Positions 17,376 to 26,017 of a stretch of 64,000 bases of DNA are shown here, piece by piece; within the stretch, counting starts at the first letter, position 1; every line of letters begins with the position of its first letter. Made by a program: the position numbers and the translations under genes. The stretch comes from Bdellovibrionales bacterium GWA2_49_15 (GTDB lineage: Bacteria; Bdellovibrionota; Bacteriovoracia; Bacteriovoracales; Bacteriovoracaceae), in assembly GCA_001769855.1 (NCBI GenBank), contig MEPP01000026.1, forward strand, positions 1 to 64,000, read 5' to 3'. A model generated the notes under the pieces. That model was not told the DNA's origin. It searched no databases and saw only the letters and a program-made list of their open reading frames with translations.

Positions 17376-18605
17376 ATGGATATCAAGCAAGCGCTGTGGA
17401 ATCGATTCGAAAAATATGTGCAAATTAATACTCAGGCAAATAGCGCCAGCACCAGTCTTCCTTCAAGTGAAGGGCAGGTTCTCCTCGCACAAATTTTGCA
17501 AAAAGAAGTTCAGGAGCTAGGCATCCCAAATTCAATTTTGGATCAAGGTTATCTCTATTTTGAAATTCCCAGCACCACTAAAAATAATGTCCCTGCTCTT
17601 GGATTTTTGGCCCACTTAGATACGTCCGAAGATGCGTCGGGTGAAAAGGTAAAACCAAAACGCCATAATCATTATGCCGGCGGTGACATTGTAATTTCCA
17701 AAGAGGTGATCTTATCCCCTGTCCATTTTCCCGAGTTAATTGACTACCAAGGGCAGGATCTCGTAACGGCCAATGGTGATACTTTGTTAGGTGCTGATAA
17801 TAAGGCCGGAATCGCCATCATTATGACCTTGGTCGAGCTACTCCAAAAAAATAATTGGGAACATGGTCCGATCAAAATTGCTTTCACCCCTGATGAAGAA
17901 ATAGGTCGTGGCATGGATCATTTCGATGTCAAAAAATTTGGCGCCGAAGTCGCTTACACCATTGATGGTGATTTAGTAGGTTTTATTGAAAATGAAACCT
18001 TCAATGCTGATGAGGTGGTGATTGAGATTGAAGGGAAAAGCGTTCACCCCGGGTCTGCAAAAAATAAAATGGTCAATGCGGGAAGGGTCGCCGCCGATAT
18101 TATTTCTTCTTGGCCTGAAACGATGATGCCCGAATCAACCGAAGGGCATGAAGGGTTTATCGGTTTCATGAACATCAACGGCGGAATCGAGAAGGCCTCG
18201 ATTAGAGGAATTGTGCGCGATCATGACCTTTTAAAGTTAAAAACGATGGAAGAATTAATGAACTCCATTATTGAAGAGAAAAAAAAGAAGTATCCGCTGG
18301 CAAAAATTAACCTTATTTTTAAAGAACAATATCGAAATATGAAAGAGGTGATCGATCAACATCCAGAGACCATGAAAAAACTCATCCAGGCGATGGAATC
18401 AATCGGCATCACTCCCAAAATCAAACCGGTACGCGGAGGAACTGACGGTTCGAGGCTTTCATTTATGGGAGTGCCGACCCCGAACATTTTTGTAGGTGGC
18501 AGCAACTTTCATGGCCGCTATGAGTGGGTCTCTTTAGATGGAATGCAGAAATCTTTTGAAACGTTGGTGGTTTTAACGAAAGAATGGGCAAAAATGCCAA
18601 AATAG
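17376..18605 (+). CDS. pepT: Peptidase T (tripeptidase)
   Basis: A cytoplasmic zinc aminotripeptidase of the M20B family that removes the N-terminal residue from tripeptides. The 409-residue protein carries 'LGFLAHLDTSEDASG' (first His and Asp ligands), 'TLLGADNKAGIA' (bridging Asp), 'FTPDEEIGRG' (catalytic Glu pair) and the late 'RGGTDGSRLSFMG' and 'GGSNFHGRYEWV' motifs typical of PepT. Length is exactly the family's usual size. AGAGGTG precedes the ATG at good spacing. Confidence 0.95.
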   Translation: MDIKQALWNRFEKYVQINTQANSASTSLPSSEGQVLLAQILQKEVQELGIPNSILDQGYLYFEIPSTTKNNVPALGFLAHLDTSEDASGEKVKPKRHNHYAGGDIVISKEVILSPVHFPELIDYQGQDLVTANGDTLLGADNKAGIAIIMTLVELLQKNNWEHGPIKIAFTPDEEIGRGMDHFDVKKFGAEVAYTIDGDLVGFIENETFNADEVVIEIEGKSVHPGSAKNKMVNAGRVAADIISSWPETMMPESTEGHEGFIGFMNINGGIEKASIRGIVRDHDLLKLKTMEELMNSIIEEKKKKYPLAKINLIFKEQYRNMKEVIDQHPETMKKLIQAMESIGITPKIKPVRGGTDGSRLSFMGVPTPNIFVGGSNFHGRYEWVSLDGMQKSFETLVVLTKEWAKMPK

Positions 18606-18637
18606 TTCCCGCAAGTATCTTTCTAACGCCAGATATT

Positions 18638-19240
18638 TCAGAGGACGCCATGCTCAAATGTCTCATTTTCAAGTTGCATTTCAAAGGAGTCACCTCTGCG
18701 AATTTCGCCCACTCCTTCGGGTGTTCCGGTATAAATAAGATCGCCTTTTTTCAACGTGGAAAAGGAATTGAGATAATTGCAAAGGGTGAGAAAAGGGAAG
18801 ATCATGTGTTGTGTGTCACCTCTTTGCCTTTCCTGTCCGTTAATTTTTAAGCGAAAGGTCAGATTTTTTTGTTCGGAATAGCTGACAAAGTCATAGGTTT
18901 TACCCAAGATTGCCGATCCGACAAAAGATTTGCTCAGAGTCCATGGCAGTCCTTTTGCCTTTAATTCATTTTGAACCTGCCTTCGCGTTAGATCGATTCC
19001 CAATGAAATTCCCTGAATGTGCTTGAAAGTGACTTCCTCACCGAGAATCAAGTCCTGTCCGATGCTTAGAACAAGTTCGGCCTCAAAATGAAAAACTTCT
19101 TCGGCAAAGGCCAAAGGAGACTGGGCGAAGCCGCGGAGACTGTTTTCAGTTTTTAAAAATATTAATGGGGATGTGGGGACCTCATTACCCAGCTCATGGG
19201 CATGTTTGACATAATTTCTTCCGATACAATAGATGGCCAT
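18638..19240 (-). CDS. Fumarylacetoacetate hydrolase family protein
   Basis: A 200-residue single-domain FAH-family enzyme, close in size to acylpyruvases of the FAHD1/YcgM type. The family start 'IYCIGRNYVKHAHELGNE' is followed by 'PLIFLKTENSL' and the metal-binding 'FHFEAELVLSIG' with two Glu residues, then 'GIDLTRRQVQNELKAKGLPW' and a C-terminal 'GDLIYTGTPEGVGEI'. Such enzymes hydrolyse acylpyruvates or decarboxylate oxaloacetate in the cytoplasm. The exact substrate is not deducible. It is convergent with pepT, with 32 nt between stops. Confidence 0.88.
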   Translation of the reverse strand: MAIYCIGRNYVKHAHELGNEVPTSPLIFLKTENSLRGFAQSPLAFAEEVFHFEAELVLSIGQDLILGEEVTFKHIQGISLGIDLTRRQVQNELKAKGLPWTLSKSFVGSAILGKTYDFVSYSEQKNLTFRLKINGQERQRGDTQHMIFPFLTLCNYLNSFSTLKKGDLIYTGTPEGVGEIRRGDSFEMQLENETFEHGVL

Positions 19241-19352
19241 GGTATTTCCTTCAAAGTGAAAGAAGAGAATCGCTGGTCAAATAATATAATGGATCAGGAC
19301 CTTTTGTCTTAAAGATTGAAGTGAAATAACTATTCTTTTGGACTAAGTGCGT

Positions 19353-19378
19353 CCCAGAAGTATTATGGAACTTCTGGG
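19353..19378. terminator. Perfect hairpin after the DUF883-like gene
   Basis: CCCAGAAGT (19353-19361) and ACTTCTGGG (19370-19378) form a 9-bp perfect stem with an 8-nt loop. It lies just beyond the minus-strand stop codon of the DUF883-like gene. No T-run follows on either strand, so it may be a weak or Rho-assisted terminator or an RNA-stabilising end. Confidence 0.4.
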
Positions 19379-19391
19379 AGTGAGACTGAAC

Positions 19392-19607
19392 CTATCTAAA
19401 GCGCCGACCAAGAACATAACCGACGATGCCGGATAATGCGCTGGCGACACCAACAAAAACCCATGGACTTTTATGGGCCGTATGATCAACCATTTGAGCA
19501 GTTTCCCTGCTGGTGCGTAACACCTGATCTTTTGCGTGATCAAGTGATTCAAGAGTCGCTTTCTGAATGCCGTCGACGGCATGATTTAATCTTTGAAGTG
19601 GTTCCAT
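19392..19607 (-). CDS. DUF883/ElaB-YqjD-like membrane-anchored protein
   Basis: A 71-residue protein with an amphipathic, Ala/Gln-rich helical N-terminal part and one C-terminal membrane segment ('PWVFVGVASALSGIVGYVLGRR') containing glycine spacing and an Arg end. This is the layout of ElaB, YqjD and YgaM, inner-membrane proteins that bind ribosomes in stationary phase in E. coli. By analogy, expression under stress or slow growth is likely. AGGAGAA precedes the ATG. Confidence 0.75.
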   Translation of the reverse strand: MEPLQRLNHAVDGIQKATLESLDHAKDQVLRTSRETAQMVDHTAHKSPWVFVGVASALSGIVGYVLGRRFR

Positions 19608-19718
19608 TGTTATTCTCCTCTATTATTTGTTGGCACGTAACTTTTGAAAAATGTTACAAAACAAGATTGCGAGCGAGAATGACTGGTATCACAGTCATGA
19701 GTGATGCTTAATTGACAG

Positions 19719-21368
19719 TTAGTTTTGATTCAAAAATGGAGCGGTATTGGTAAGATTTAAGGTGTATTGAGTCTGATTCTGCTCGGTAGGAAAAACTACA
19801 GACCGAAAATAGTATCGTTGATATCCAATCGGACACTCGCCCGGATGATAATAATAACTGTCTCCCCGCACACACACTGGAAACCCGTCCTCTTCCGTTC
19901 CAAACCATTGGTGAGCGTTATTTTCGGCCTTAGCGCCATAATGAAAAATCGTGGCCGTGCGAGAGAAGGAAAACTCCTGGCATGAATCCTTTTGCAGCCT
20001 GTACCATTTTCTAACATTGTTATCTTGATAGTTGGTGAAGGTGGCCACGGAGATGTTTTCAAATTGCTTTGTCTTGTTGCAAATCAGGTAGGAGCGCTTG
20101 TCGGAAAACGGAGCAGAAGTAGGAGTTGCGGTAGGAATGGGGGTTGGAGCTGGGGTCGGTTCTGGAGTTGGCTCCGGAGTTGGAGCTGGGGTAGGTGCTG
20201 GAGTCGGAACCGGGATAGGCCTTCGAGAATTAAACTGCGGCTCTGACACAAGTCCCTCCCACTGACGGGGATCTTCGAAATTGCATCCTCCCTCAAATCC
20301 TTTCGATGAGTAGTTAAATTTGGCACGGCCAAAGTCATAGAAAAAAAAGGCATTATTTTTTATGATGAAAAGTGTTTCAAAATTAATTTCTTCCGAGCGT
20401 TTTGGGGCGCAGTATTGGACGGTATAAAAGCTGTTTGCCATCTTTGTGATTTTCTTGGCCACATCTTGAAAATCATTTCTCACACTTTTCCAATCTCTGG
20501 CATGAACGAAATACTTGCCAGCAAGTCGTATTAAAAATTGCTTATCGATCTCTTTGCCAAGACCAACAGCGTGAATATATGAATTTTGTGGTGCTCTAAA
20601 TTCATTAATGCGCCCCAAAGCATCGGCCGAGCTCATGCGACCGGCCCGATCAATTCCGTCAGTGAAAACAACGATATTGCGAGCAACGATGGTGTTGCCA
20701 TCATTAACGTCACTCATTCCAGCGATGGCGCTGACGGCGGCGCTCAAGGCACCATTTAAGTTCGTCGACTCGTCCTGACAATGGTCGCGGCCGGGACAGC
20801 TCAGTGATTCAATAACTTCTGCGGCCTGGTTTGAGTTGCTAGAGGTGGCATTAAAAAGCGGGTGGAGTTCGGCCCGTCCGTCAAAGGTATAGATCGCCAG
20901 CTTAAAATGAGATGAAACCTTTGATTCCAAAAATATTGATTCCACAAAGGCAATTGCTGATTTTTTGAGATGTTCTAATTTTGTTTTGTCCTTATATACC
21001 GAGCCACTCAAATCCAAGAGCAGCAAGGCCGCGAGTTCAAACTTTTTGGGTGTTGCCAGAGTGGAATTTTTGCTTTCTAAATCCACCAATCTTTGGATTG
21101 AATGAAATTCTCTTCTGGATAAATGGGCTTGAACTTGAGTCAGCAACTTCCTGTCGGCGATTCGACTTCCTGTGTACTTACTCATTTTTAAATCGTCGAC
21201 AGGCTCATTGTGATTACATGAATCGAGCACTTGCACGGTCAGCGCGAGGTTGGCCGGTTGCCCTTTTTGGACATCAATAACTCTTACGTTTAAACACTCT
21301 TCCTTCTTAATTACACAAGAAGAAAGCATTAGCATCGAACACAGAACACCAATCATTTTAAGAAGCAT
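19719..21368 (-). CDS. vWA-domain lipoprotein with Pro-rich linker and DUF1036-like tail
   Basis: A 549-residue secreted lipoprotein. The lipobox 'LMLSSC' puts the lipid on Cys18. Residues about 110-300 form a von Willebrand factor A domain with an intact MIDAS motif (DLSGS at 119-123), which binds a divalent cation and protein ligands. A Pro/Thr-rich linker of alternating TP dipeptides follows, and then a C-terminal cysteine-rich domain ('YLICNKTKQ...WYRLQKDSCQEF...VCVRGDSYYY') resembling DUF1036. This layout suggests a surface-exposed binding protein on a stalk. The gene is monocistronic and divergent from the Dsb-like operon. Confidence 0.78.
   Translation of the reverse strand: MLLKMIGVLCSMLMLSSCVIKKEECLNVRVIDVQKGQPANLALTVQVLDSCNHNEPVDDLKMSKYTGSRIADRKLLTQVQAHLSRREFHSIQRLVDLESKNSTLATPKKFELAALLLLDLSGSVYKDKTKLEHLKKSAIAFVESIFLESKVSSHFKLAIYTFDGRAELHPLFNATSSNSNQAAEVIESLSCPGRDHCQDESTNLNGALSAAVSAIAGMSDVNDGNTIVARNIVVFTDGIDRAGRMSSADALGRINEFRAPQNSYIHAVGLGKEIDKQFLIRLAGKYFVHARDWKSVRNDFQDVAKKITKMANSFYTVQYCAPKRSEEINFETLFIIKNNAFFFYDFGRAKFNYSSKGFEGGCNFEDPRQWEGLVSEPQFNSRRPIPVPTPAPTPAPTPEPTPEPTPAPTPIPTATPTSAPFSDKRSYLICNKTKQFENISVATFTNYQDNNVRKWYRLQKDSCQEFSFSRTATIFHYGAKAENNAHQWFGTEEDGFPVCVRGDSYYYHPGECPIGYQRYYFRSVVFPTEQNQTQYTLNLTNTAPFLNQN
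20108..20222 (-). repeat. Pro-Thr linker repeat in the vWA lipoprotein gene
   Basis: Short in-frame repeats coding for PT, AP and EP dipeptides make a low-complexity stretch of about 115 bp. It can vary in length by slippage and acts as a rigid linker between the vWA and C-terminal domains. Confidence 0.7.
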
Positions 21369-21525
21369 AAAATAACCATCCTGAAGTCAATAATCTTGGA
21401 ATCAAAGCATCGGCTCAAAGTACGGTCAATAATCATAGGCATGAGTTTGGGCGCCGTTTGTCATCAATAGAAGCGAATCGCCAGGTCAGGCCATTGTCAA
21501 TTATAATGCTATGCAATCTTTGGAC

Positions 21526-21553
21526 TTGACCGAGTGCAAATATGGCATATATT
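21526..21553 (+). promoter_or_regulatory. Promoter of the Dsb-like operon, likely leaderless
   Basis: TTGACC (21526-21531), 16 nt and TATATT (21548-21553) are a strong sigma-70 match. The -10 box ends 8 nt before the ATG at 21562, which has no Shine-Dalgarno sequence. Confidence 0.6.
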
Positions 21554-21561
21554 AGGGGCTT

Positions 21562-21891
21562 ATGAGACTTTTTATGTCGTTTTTTATATTATTCACGGTG
21601 GTGTTTATTTCTGTCCAGTCTGATGATGACTGCCTCCTGTTAGATAAAACAAATTCAATCTCACAGATAATCCACGAGCATCAACAAGAATGTACTAAAG
21701 AAAATTCCTTTTCAAGTTGTCCTGCACTTTGCATAATCCATTCTGTCGCAAATATTCAGCTTACATCGAATTCAAGAAATATTTTTGAAAATTATATTTT
21801 GTCATGTACTTCATTTTCTTTTTTGAGTCCCATTAAGCTTAGGGATAATTCTTTGCAAGAAATCAAACCGCCTAGTTGCAAGCTCGTGTAG
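21562..21891 (+). CDS. Small secreted Cys/His-containing protein
   Basis: A 109-residue protein with a signal peptide at residues 1-20 and a mature part with six cysteines plus a His/Glu patch ('IIHEHQQECTKENSFSSCPALCIIH'). The cysteines suggest disulfides or metal binding. I do not recognise a family. The gene is first in a run with DsbB- and DsbA-like genes, 44 nt before the former, so it could be a substrate or partner of that oxidation system. The promoter would place the mRNA start at Met1; Met5 at 21574 is an alternative start with a weak GAG upstream. Confidence 0.6.
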   Translation: MRLFMSFFILFTVVFISVQSDDDCLLLDKTNSISQIIHEHQQECTKENSFSSCPALCIIHSVANIQLTSNSRNIFENYILSCTSFSFLSPIKLRDNSLQEIKPPSCKLV

Positions 21892-21935
21892 TTTCTTTTT
21901 TTTAATATCTCATTCTCAGAGGTAATGGGGTTTCT

Positions 21936-22334
21936 ATGATGTATATAAATTTTGGTATAGCTTTACTCTCGATGATCGTCAGTTTGATTTTTAGTGAGGT
22001 TTTTAAGCTTCCCCCTTGCTCACTTTGCTGGTACCAGCGGATATTTATGTATTCGCTGGTTTTTGTCATCCCAACGGGAATTCTTATTCGGGATTCTAAG
22101 CTTAGCTATTATACGACGGTGCTAAGTTTCGCTGGAGGAATAATTGCCTTTTATCATAACCTCATCTATTTCGATTTTATCAGAGAGGGTTTGAAAGTAT
22201 GCACGGCAGATCTTTCGTGCAAGTCCAAGCAACTTTCACTTTTTGGCTTTTTGAGCATTCCAACTATGTCTTTAGTTGCGTTTGTGATAATTTTACTTTT
22301 AAGCATTAGGAGTTTGAAAAATGAAACTAAATAA
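21936..22334 (+). CDS. DsbB/BdbC-like disulfide bond oxidoreductase
   Basis: A 132-residue inner-membrane protein with about four membrane helices. It has the DsbB-family redox pair in 'PPCSLCWYQRI' (Cys28 and Cys31) and a second pair, Cys89 and Cys95, in the other periplasmic loop. Such proteins re-oxidise a DsbA-type partner and pass electrons to quinone. The short length and CxxC plus CxxxxxC pattern are closest to the BdbC branch. The stop overlaps the DsbA-like start by 14 nt, so the two are translated together and probably act as a pair. Confidence 0.88.
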   Translation: MMYINFGIALLSMIVSLIFSEVFKLPPCSLCWYQRIFMYSLVFVIPTGILIRDSKLSYYTTVLSFAGGIIAFYHNLIYFDFIREGLKVCTADLSCKSKQLSLFGFLSIPTMSLVAFVIILLLSIRSLKNETK

Positions 22335-22983
22335 AGAAGCGAAGATTCTTTCAATTGTTGCCTCTGTAGTTGTGATTCTTTCCACCGTAATTTATTTTAT
22401 GGTCAGTGGTGTGCAAGATTCAAAGCAGTCCTTTACTCCGAACTCCACCGTCGGACTTACCAATTTTTCTGTCGGGCCGCAAGATGCCAAGGTAACAGTG
22501 GTAGAATTTTTTGATCCGGAATGTGAGTCTTGTGCGGAGGTCAGCCCCTACATAAAAAATGAAATTAAGTTTTACAAGGACAAGGTTCGCTGGGTTTTTC
22601 GTTATATGGCCTATCATCCAACTTCAAGTTATGCCATCCGAATCCTGGAGGCCGCCAGAGAGCAAAATTTGTACTTGGAAGCCATGGCATTACTTTTTGA
22701 GCGACAGCACGAATGGGGGGCCAAGCATGATGGCAGTGAGCAAGGTATGCCCAAAGAAAAAGAGTTATTAAATGTAATTTCAAGCTTGCCCGGGATTGAT
22801 ATTAATAGGCTTCAAGAAGACATGAAAAATCCTGCCATTGATGAGCTAATTGAGAATGACAAAAAAGAAGGAACTCTCGCTGGTGTGACCGGTACACCGA
22901 CCCTATTCGTCAATGGTAAAATCATCGATCCTTTAAGTCTGGATACAATGATCGAGAAAATTGAGGCCGGCCTAAAGCAATGA
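22321..22983 (+). CDS. DsbA/BdbD-like membrane-anchored thiol oxidase
   Basis: A 220-residue thioredoxin-fold protein anchored by an N-terminal membrane segment (about residues 9-29). The redox site is CESC (68-71) in 'VVEFFDPECESCAEV', and the cis-proline loop is 'GVTGTPTLFVNGK'. It probably introduces disulfides into exported proteins and is recharged by the preceding DsbB-like protein. The CESC pair differs from the CPHC of classical DsbA, so redox potential may differ. The stop codon overlaps the start of a 37-residue ORF (ATGA). Confidence 0.88.
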   Translation: MKLNKEAKILSIVASVVVILSTVIYFMVSGVQDSKQSFTPNSTVGLTNFSVGPQDAKVTVVEFFDPECESCAEVSPYIKNEIKFYKDKVRWVFRYMAYHPTSSYAIRILEAAREQNLYLEAMALLFERQHEWGAKHDGSEQGMPKEKELLNVISSLPGIDINRLQEDMKNPAIDELIENDKKEGTLAGVTGTPTLFVNGKIIDPLSLDTMIEKIEAGLKQ

Positions 22984-23093
22984 GTTTTCTTGAGTTGAAG
23001 ATTTCATCTGCTTTGGTCGTGCTCGCTGTTGCTATAGGGCAGAGTATTCCTTGTGATGTTTATCATAACCTCGGACAATCTTGCTTGCTTTAA
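22980..23093 (+). CDS. 37-residue exported two-cysteine peptide
   Basis: This ORF starts within the stop of the DsbA-like gene (ATGA overlap) and ends with TAA. The product has a short charged start, a hydrophobic core ('SSALVVLAVAIGQS') that looks like a signal or membrane segment, and a tail of about 15 residues with only two cysteines, ten residues apart ('CDVYHNLGQSC'). The coupling and the two cysteines suggest a peptide oxidised by, or partnering with, the Dsb-like pair. It is short and could be chance. Conservation in related genomes is the needed test. Confidence 0.5.
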   Translation: MSFLELKISSALVVLAVAIGQSIPCDVYHNLGQSCLL

Positions 23094-23161
23094 GAGATAG
23101 GTTGATGTGCTAGCCTTTTTTATCAAAAGCAATGTGACAATTTTTCTTCAGGCGACGAAAA

Positions 23162-24382
23162 ATGGTAGACTCATACTTGTCAAACTTACAAAATAGTCCT
23201 GCACAGAATAATAACATCCTACCTGCGGAACTTGCGACACAGTATACCTTTGTGAATGCGGTAGTTGAAAATATTCCTGACATGATTTTCGTTAAAGATG
23301 CTAAGGAGCTGCGTTTCATAAGGTTTAATAAGGCCGGTGAAGAGTTGCTCGGATACGGCCGAGATGAACTCATCGGAAAAAATGACTACGATTTGTTTTC
23401 AAAGGAGGAGGCCGATTTTTTTACCAGCAAAGATCGGGCCGTTTTGGCCAGTGGCAAGCTCTTGGATATTCCCGAAGAGCCAATCCAAACTCACCAAAAA
23501 GGTTTGCGCATTCTCCACACAAAGAAAATTCCTATCTACAACGACGAGGGCCGTCCCGAGTTTCTTCTTGGAATTTCAGAGGATATCACTGAAAAGAAAC
23601 GCACAGAAGAACAAAGGCAGCAACTTCTACGTGAGGAAGTCGCGCGAAGCGAAGCCGAAAAAGCACTTCAGCTACGAGATGAATTTTTTGCTGTTATCTC
23701 CCATGAATTGAGAACCCCTTTAAACTCGCTTTCTTTGGTTATTCAACTCTTAGAGCGAAAATTAAAGGATAAGATATTTGTCAGCGCTAATGTCAAAGAA
23801 TCTGATTCTTTTGGAGAGGTGCTAGGAAAGGCACAAGCGCAAGTCAGTAAAATTTCCAGTTTATTGGAAGACTTCTTAGATGTGTCGCGGATCAGAAAAG
23901 GAAAATTGTCCATTCAAAAAATGAGCGTGAACTTATTCGAGATTATTAAAAAGTGTGTAAGCCAATTTGAAGGAATGACTGGCCAAGCTAGTGTCCCTAT
24001 TGAGATTAGAATCGATGATGGGATCGTGGGGCAATGGGACCCAGCTCGTATCGAACAGATAATTTCTAATTTATTGAGTAATGCCATAAAATATGGAGAC
24101 GGCAAGCCAATTGAAATTTTCGGCAAGGTCGAAGGAAATACGGCACTCATCACCGTGAAAGACTATGGGATTGGTATCTCAAAGGATAATCAAGAAAAGA
24201 TCTTTCAATGTTTTGAGCGCGCTGTTCATCTTTCCGAATTTGAAGGTTTCGGACTTGGCCTTTATATCAGCCAACAGTTAGTGAATGCCCAGGGTGGTAC
24301 TATCAGGGTTGACAGTGAGTTAGGGCAAGGAACGTCATTTATTGTGGAACTTCCTTTAAGAAGTGAAACCGGCATGCCCTAG
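23162..24382 (+). CDS. PAS-domain histidine kinase
   Basis: A 406-residue cytoplasmic sensor kinase without membrane segments. A PAS domain (about residues 28-145, with the PAC end 'FLLGISEDITEKK') precedes a short coiled coil. HisKA follows with phospho-acceptor His181 ('FFAVISHELRTPLNS'), then an ATPase domain with the N box 'QIISNLLSNAIKYG' and the G boxes 'KDYGIGISKDNQEKIF' and 'GFGLGLYISQQLV'. The PAS domain would bind a small ligand or cofactor. No cognate response regulator is adjacent. It follows the 37-residue ORF by 68 nt. Confidence 0.92.
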   Translation: MVDSYLSNLQNSPAQNNNILPAELATQYTFVNAVVENIPDMIFVKDAKELRFIRFNKAGEELLGYGRDELIGKNDYDLFSKEEADFFTSKDRAVLASGKLLDIPEEPIQTHQKGLRILHTKKIPIYNDEGRPEFLLGISEDITEKKRTEEQRQQLLREEVARSEAEKALQLRDEFFAVISHELRTPLNSLSLVIQLLERKLKDKIFVSANVKESDSFGEVLGKAQAQVSKISSLLEDFLDVSRIRKGKLSIQKMSVNLFEIIKKCVSQFEGMTGQASVPIEIRIDDGIVGQWDPARIEQIISNLLSNAIKYGDGKPIEIFGKVEGNTALITVKDYGIGISKDNQEKIFQCFERAVHLSEFEGFGLGLYISQQLVNAQGGTIRVDSELGQGTSFIVELPLRSETGMP

Positions 24383-24539
24383 CTTGCTTCATGACTGTCC
24401 AGTATATTTACATATGCATGATTACGACACTCGTTACTCTAACTCTTCTTTGTAACTAGTTAAAAGGTGAAATTTTGTTTGGCCTTCCTTTTGCATCGAA
24501 ATTCTCAAAATGTTTGTTTTAACAATCAGGAGTAGATCA

Positions 24540-25214
24540 ATGAAAAAGATCATCTTTGTTCTCGTTGCCATAGCTTTTTCGACGACCACTTATGCACAAG
24601 CTGAACTGAATTTTTCCTCAACTTTTAAAATATTTAAATCGCAGTTGCCTCAATTTTTCCCCGGAGCAGGTCCGAGCGAACAATTAAATTGTTATTTGGA
24701 TATTTACCCCTCCCTGGTTAATGGAGTATCGGTTAACAATGATGCCCGGGAAGAGTTTGCGGCCGGTCAGTCAATGGTTGAACAACTATTGGCCCAGGGA
24801 ATACCTGAAGGCGCGGTTCGCCTCCAAGGTGCACTACCATTAAATGACAAAAATATTAAAGATCTGGTTCAGTGTCCGTTTGGCGACAATAATAATGACA
24901 AAACCTGCCCTTTGGAAGAAGAGCCAATGGCGGTTTTTGTCAATGGCGTACCCTTTATGGCGACTCATACAGACCAAACGCAACGGCAAGTTTGTATTCC
25001 AGAATATGAGTGCGCGCAGAACTTTTTAGGAACAGCTTTTACGACTGCAGATGGAACTCTTGGCTGTGAAGCGGCAAGCTGTAGCAATGGTAATGTTATC
25101 CTGCGAGGAGATGGAACTTCCTACTCCTGCATCACACCGCAAACATGCGAAAGTTATGGATTCGTCACTTTCACTGCCCCATGGGGAGTGCAAGTTTGTG
25201 GAATGCCTCAATAA
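24540..25214 (+). CDS. Secreted cysteine-rich protein of unknown function
   Basis: A 224-residue protein with a signal peptide ('MKKIIFVLVAIAFSTTTYAQ'). The mature part has about ten cysteines, most in the second half ('VCIPEYECAQNF', 'LGCEAASCSNG', 'YSCITPQTCESYG'), a spacing typical of disulfide-stabilised extracellular modules. The start at 24540 is chosen because AGGAG lies upstream; an in-frame ATG at 24510 lacks one. It is convergent with the transglutaminase-like gene. No family is recognised. Confidence 0.65.
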   Translation: MKKIIFVLVAIAFSTTTYAQAELNFSSTFKIFKSQLPQFFPGAGPSEQLNCYLDIYPSLVNGVSVNNDAREEFAAGQSMVEQLLAQGIPEGAVRLQGALPLNDKNIKDLVQCPFGDNNNDKTCPLEEEPMAVFVNGVPFMATHTDQTQRQVCIPEYECAQNFLGTAFTTADGTLGCEAASCSNGNVILRGDGTSYSCITPQTCESYGFVTFTAPWGVQVCGMPQ

Positions 25215-25231
25215 TTTTACGAAATAAACAA

Positions 25232-26017
25232 TTAATGGGAGATTCCACCATCAGGACCAGGAAAAGGGGGCGGGAGATTGCCGGGAGGAGCGCTGGCATC
25301 CCGTGGACCGGCATTCAAACGGATTGTTCCTGCATCTCTCTCGGCGCGGGTTAAAATACCAGGCCTGAAAAATGTGCAGCTATCACTTTGCGAATCTCCA
25401 TAAACTATTTCCCCATTGATCTGATAAGAGTTAAATTCGTGACCGTGACCATGGGCATAGCTGACGGGTACGGCCAGGGCCGCGCCCAAATCCCAGGTGA
25501 CCTTTTGATATTCAGTGCATTCGCCGACGCCATCTTCATACACCCGCACCGTTGCGCCAAATTTCGTCGGCAGGTGATTGGCCTGATAACCGAGGACATG
25601 GGAGGCGGCACATTTGACCAGGCAGGCCTTCTGGCAGCCGTTCAAATTTTTTCCCTCCATCGCTCCACGCACCAGCGTAATGATTTCCTGCCTCCTGGCC
25701 GAACCGGACCCCTGGGGCATTCCGAGAAAATAAGAACCAACTTGGGCCATGGAAGCGCCAACTTCAGTTCCGTAATAAACTAAATTTCCGGCGGTGCCCG
25801 AGAGGGCGTCATTCACGACATCGGTCTTATAGGAGCTGCTGTCCTCATAGGTCAGCGAGCAGGTTTTTGTCGACCAATCCCGCCCTTGGATGCAATTTTC
25901 TCTGACTGATGCCACGGGGTCTGTGACCGCAACGGCGGTGTTGGGAGTGAAATATTCTGAGGCCAATGCCAGTCCTGGGTAGGTGGAGATAAGAATCAGA
26001 GAATGATAAAAACTCAT
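25232..26017 (-). CDS. Secreted transglutaminase-like/cysteine-protease-like protein
   Basis: A 261-residue exported protein with a signal peptide ending near 'GLALA'. A segment at about residues 165-215 has the order of a transglutaminase-type catalytic triad: Cys in 'VGECTEYQKVTWDLG', His in 'HGHGHEFNSYQING' and Asp in 'IVYGDSQSD'. This is the C...H...D pattern of the papain-like superfamily. Other cysteine pairs ('CQKACLVKC') may form disulfides. The C-terminus is Pro/Gly-rich. The ATG overlaps the stop of a 47-residue membrane peptide by 1 nt. The family call rests on pattern only. Confidence 0.6.
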   Translation of the reverse strand: MSFYHSLILISTYPGLALASEYFTPNTAVAVTDPVASVRENCIQGRDWSTKTCSLTYEDSSSYKTDVVNDALSGTAGNLVYYGTEVGASMAQVGSYFLGMPQGSGSARRQEIITLVRGAMEGKNLNGCQKACLVKCAASHVLGYQANHLPTKFGATVRVYEDGVGECTEYQKVTWDLGAALAVPVSYAHGHGHEFNSYQINGEIVYGDSQSDSCTFFRPGILTRAERDAGTIRLNAGPRDASAPPGNLPPPFPGPDGGISH

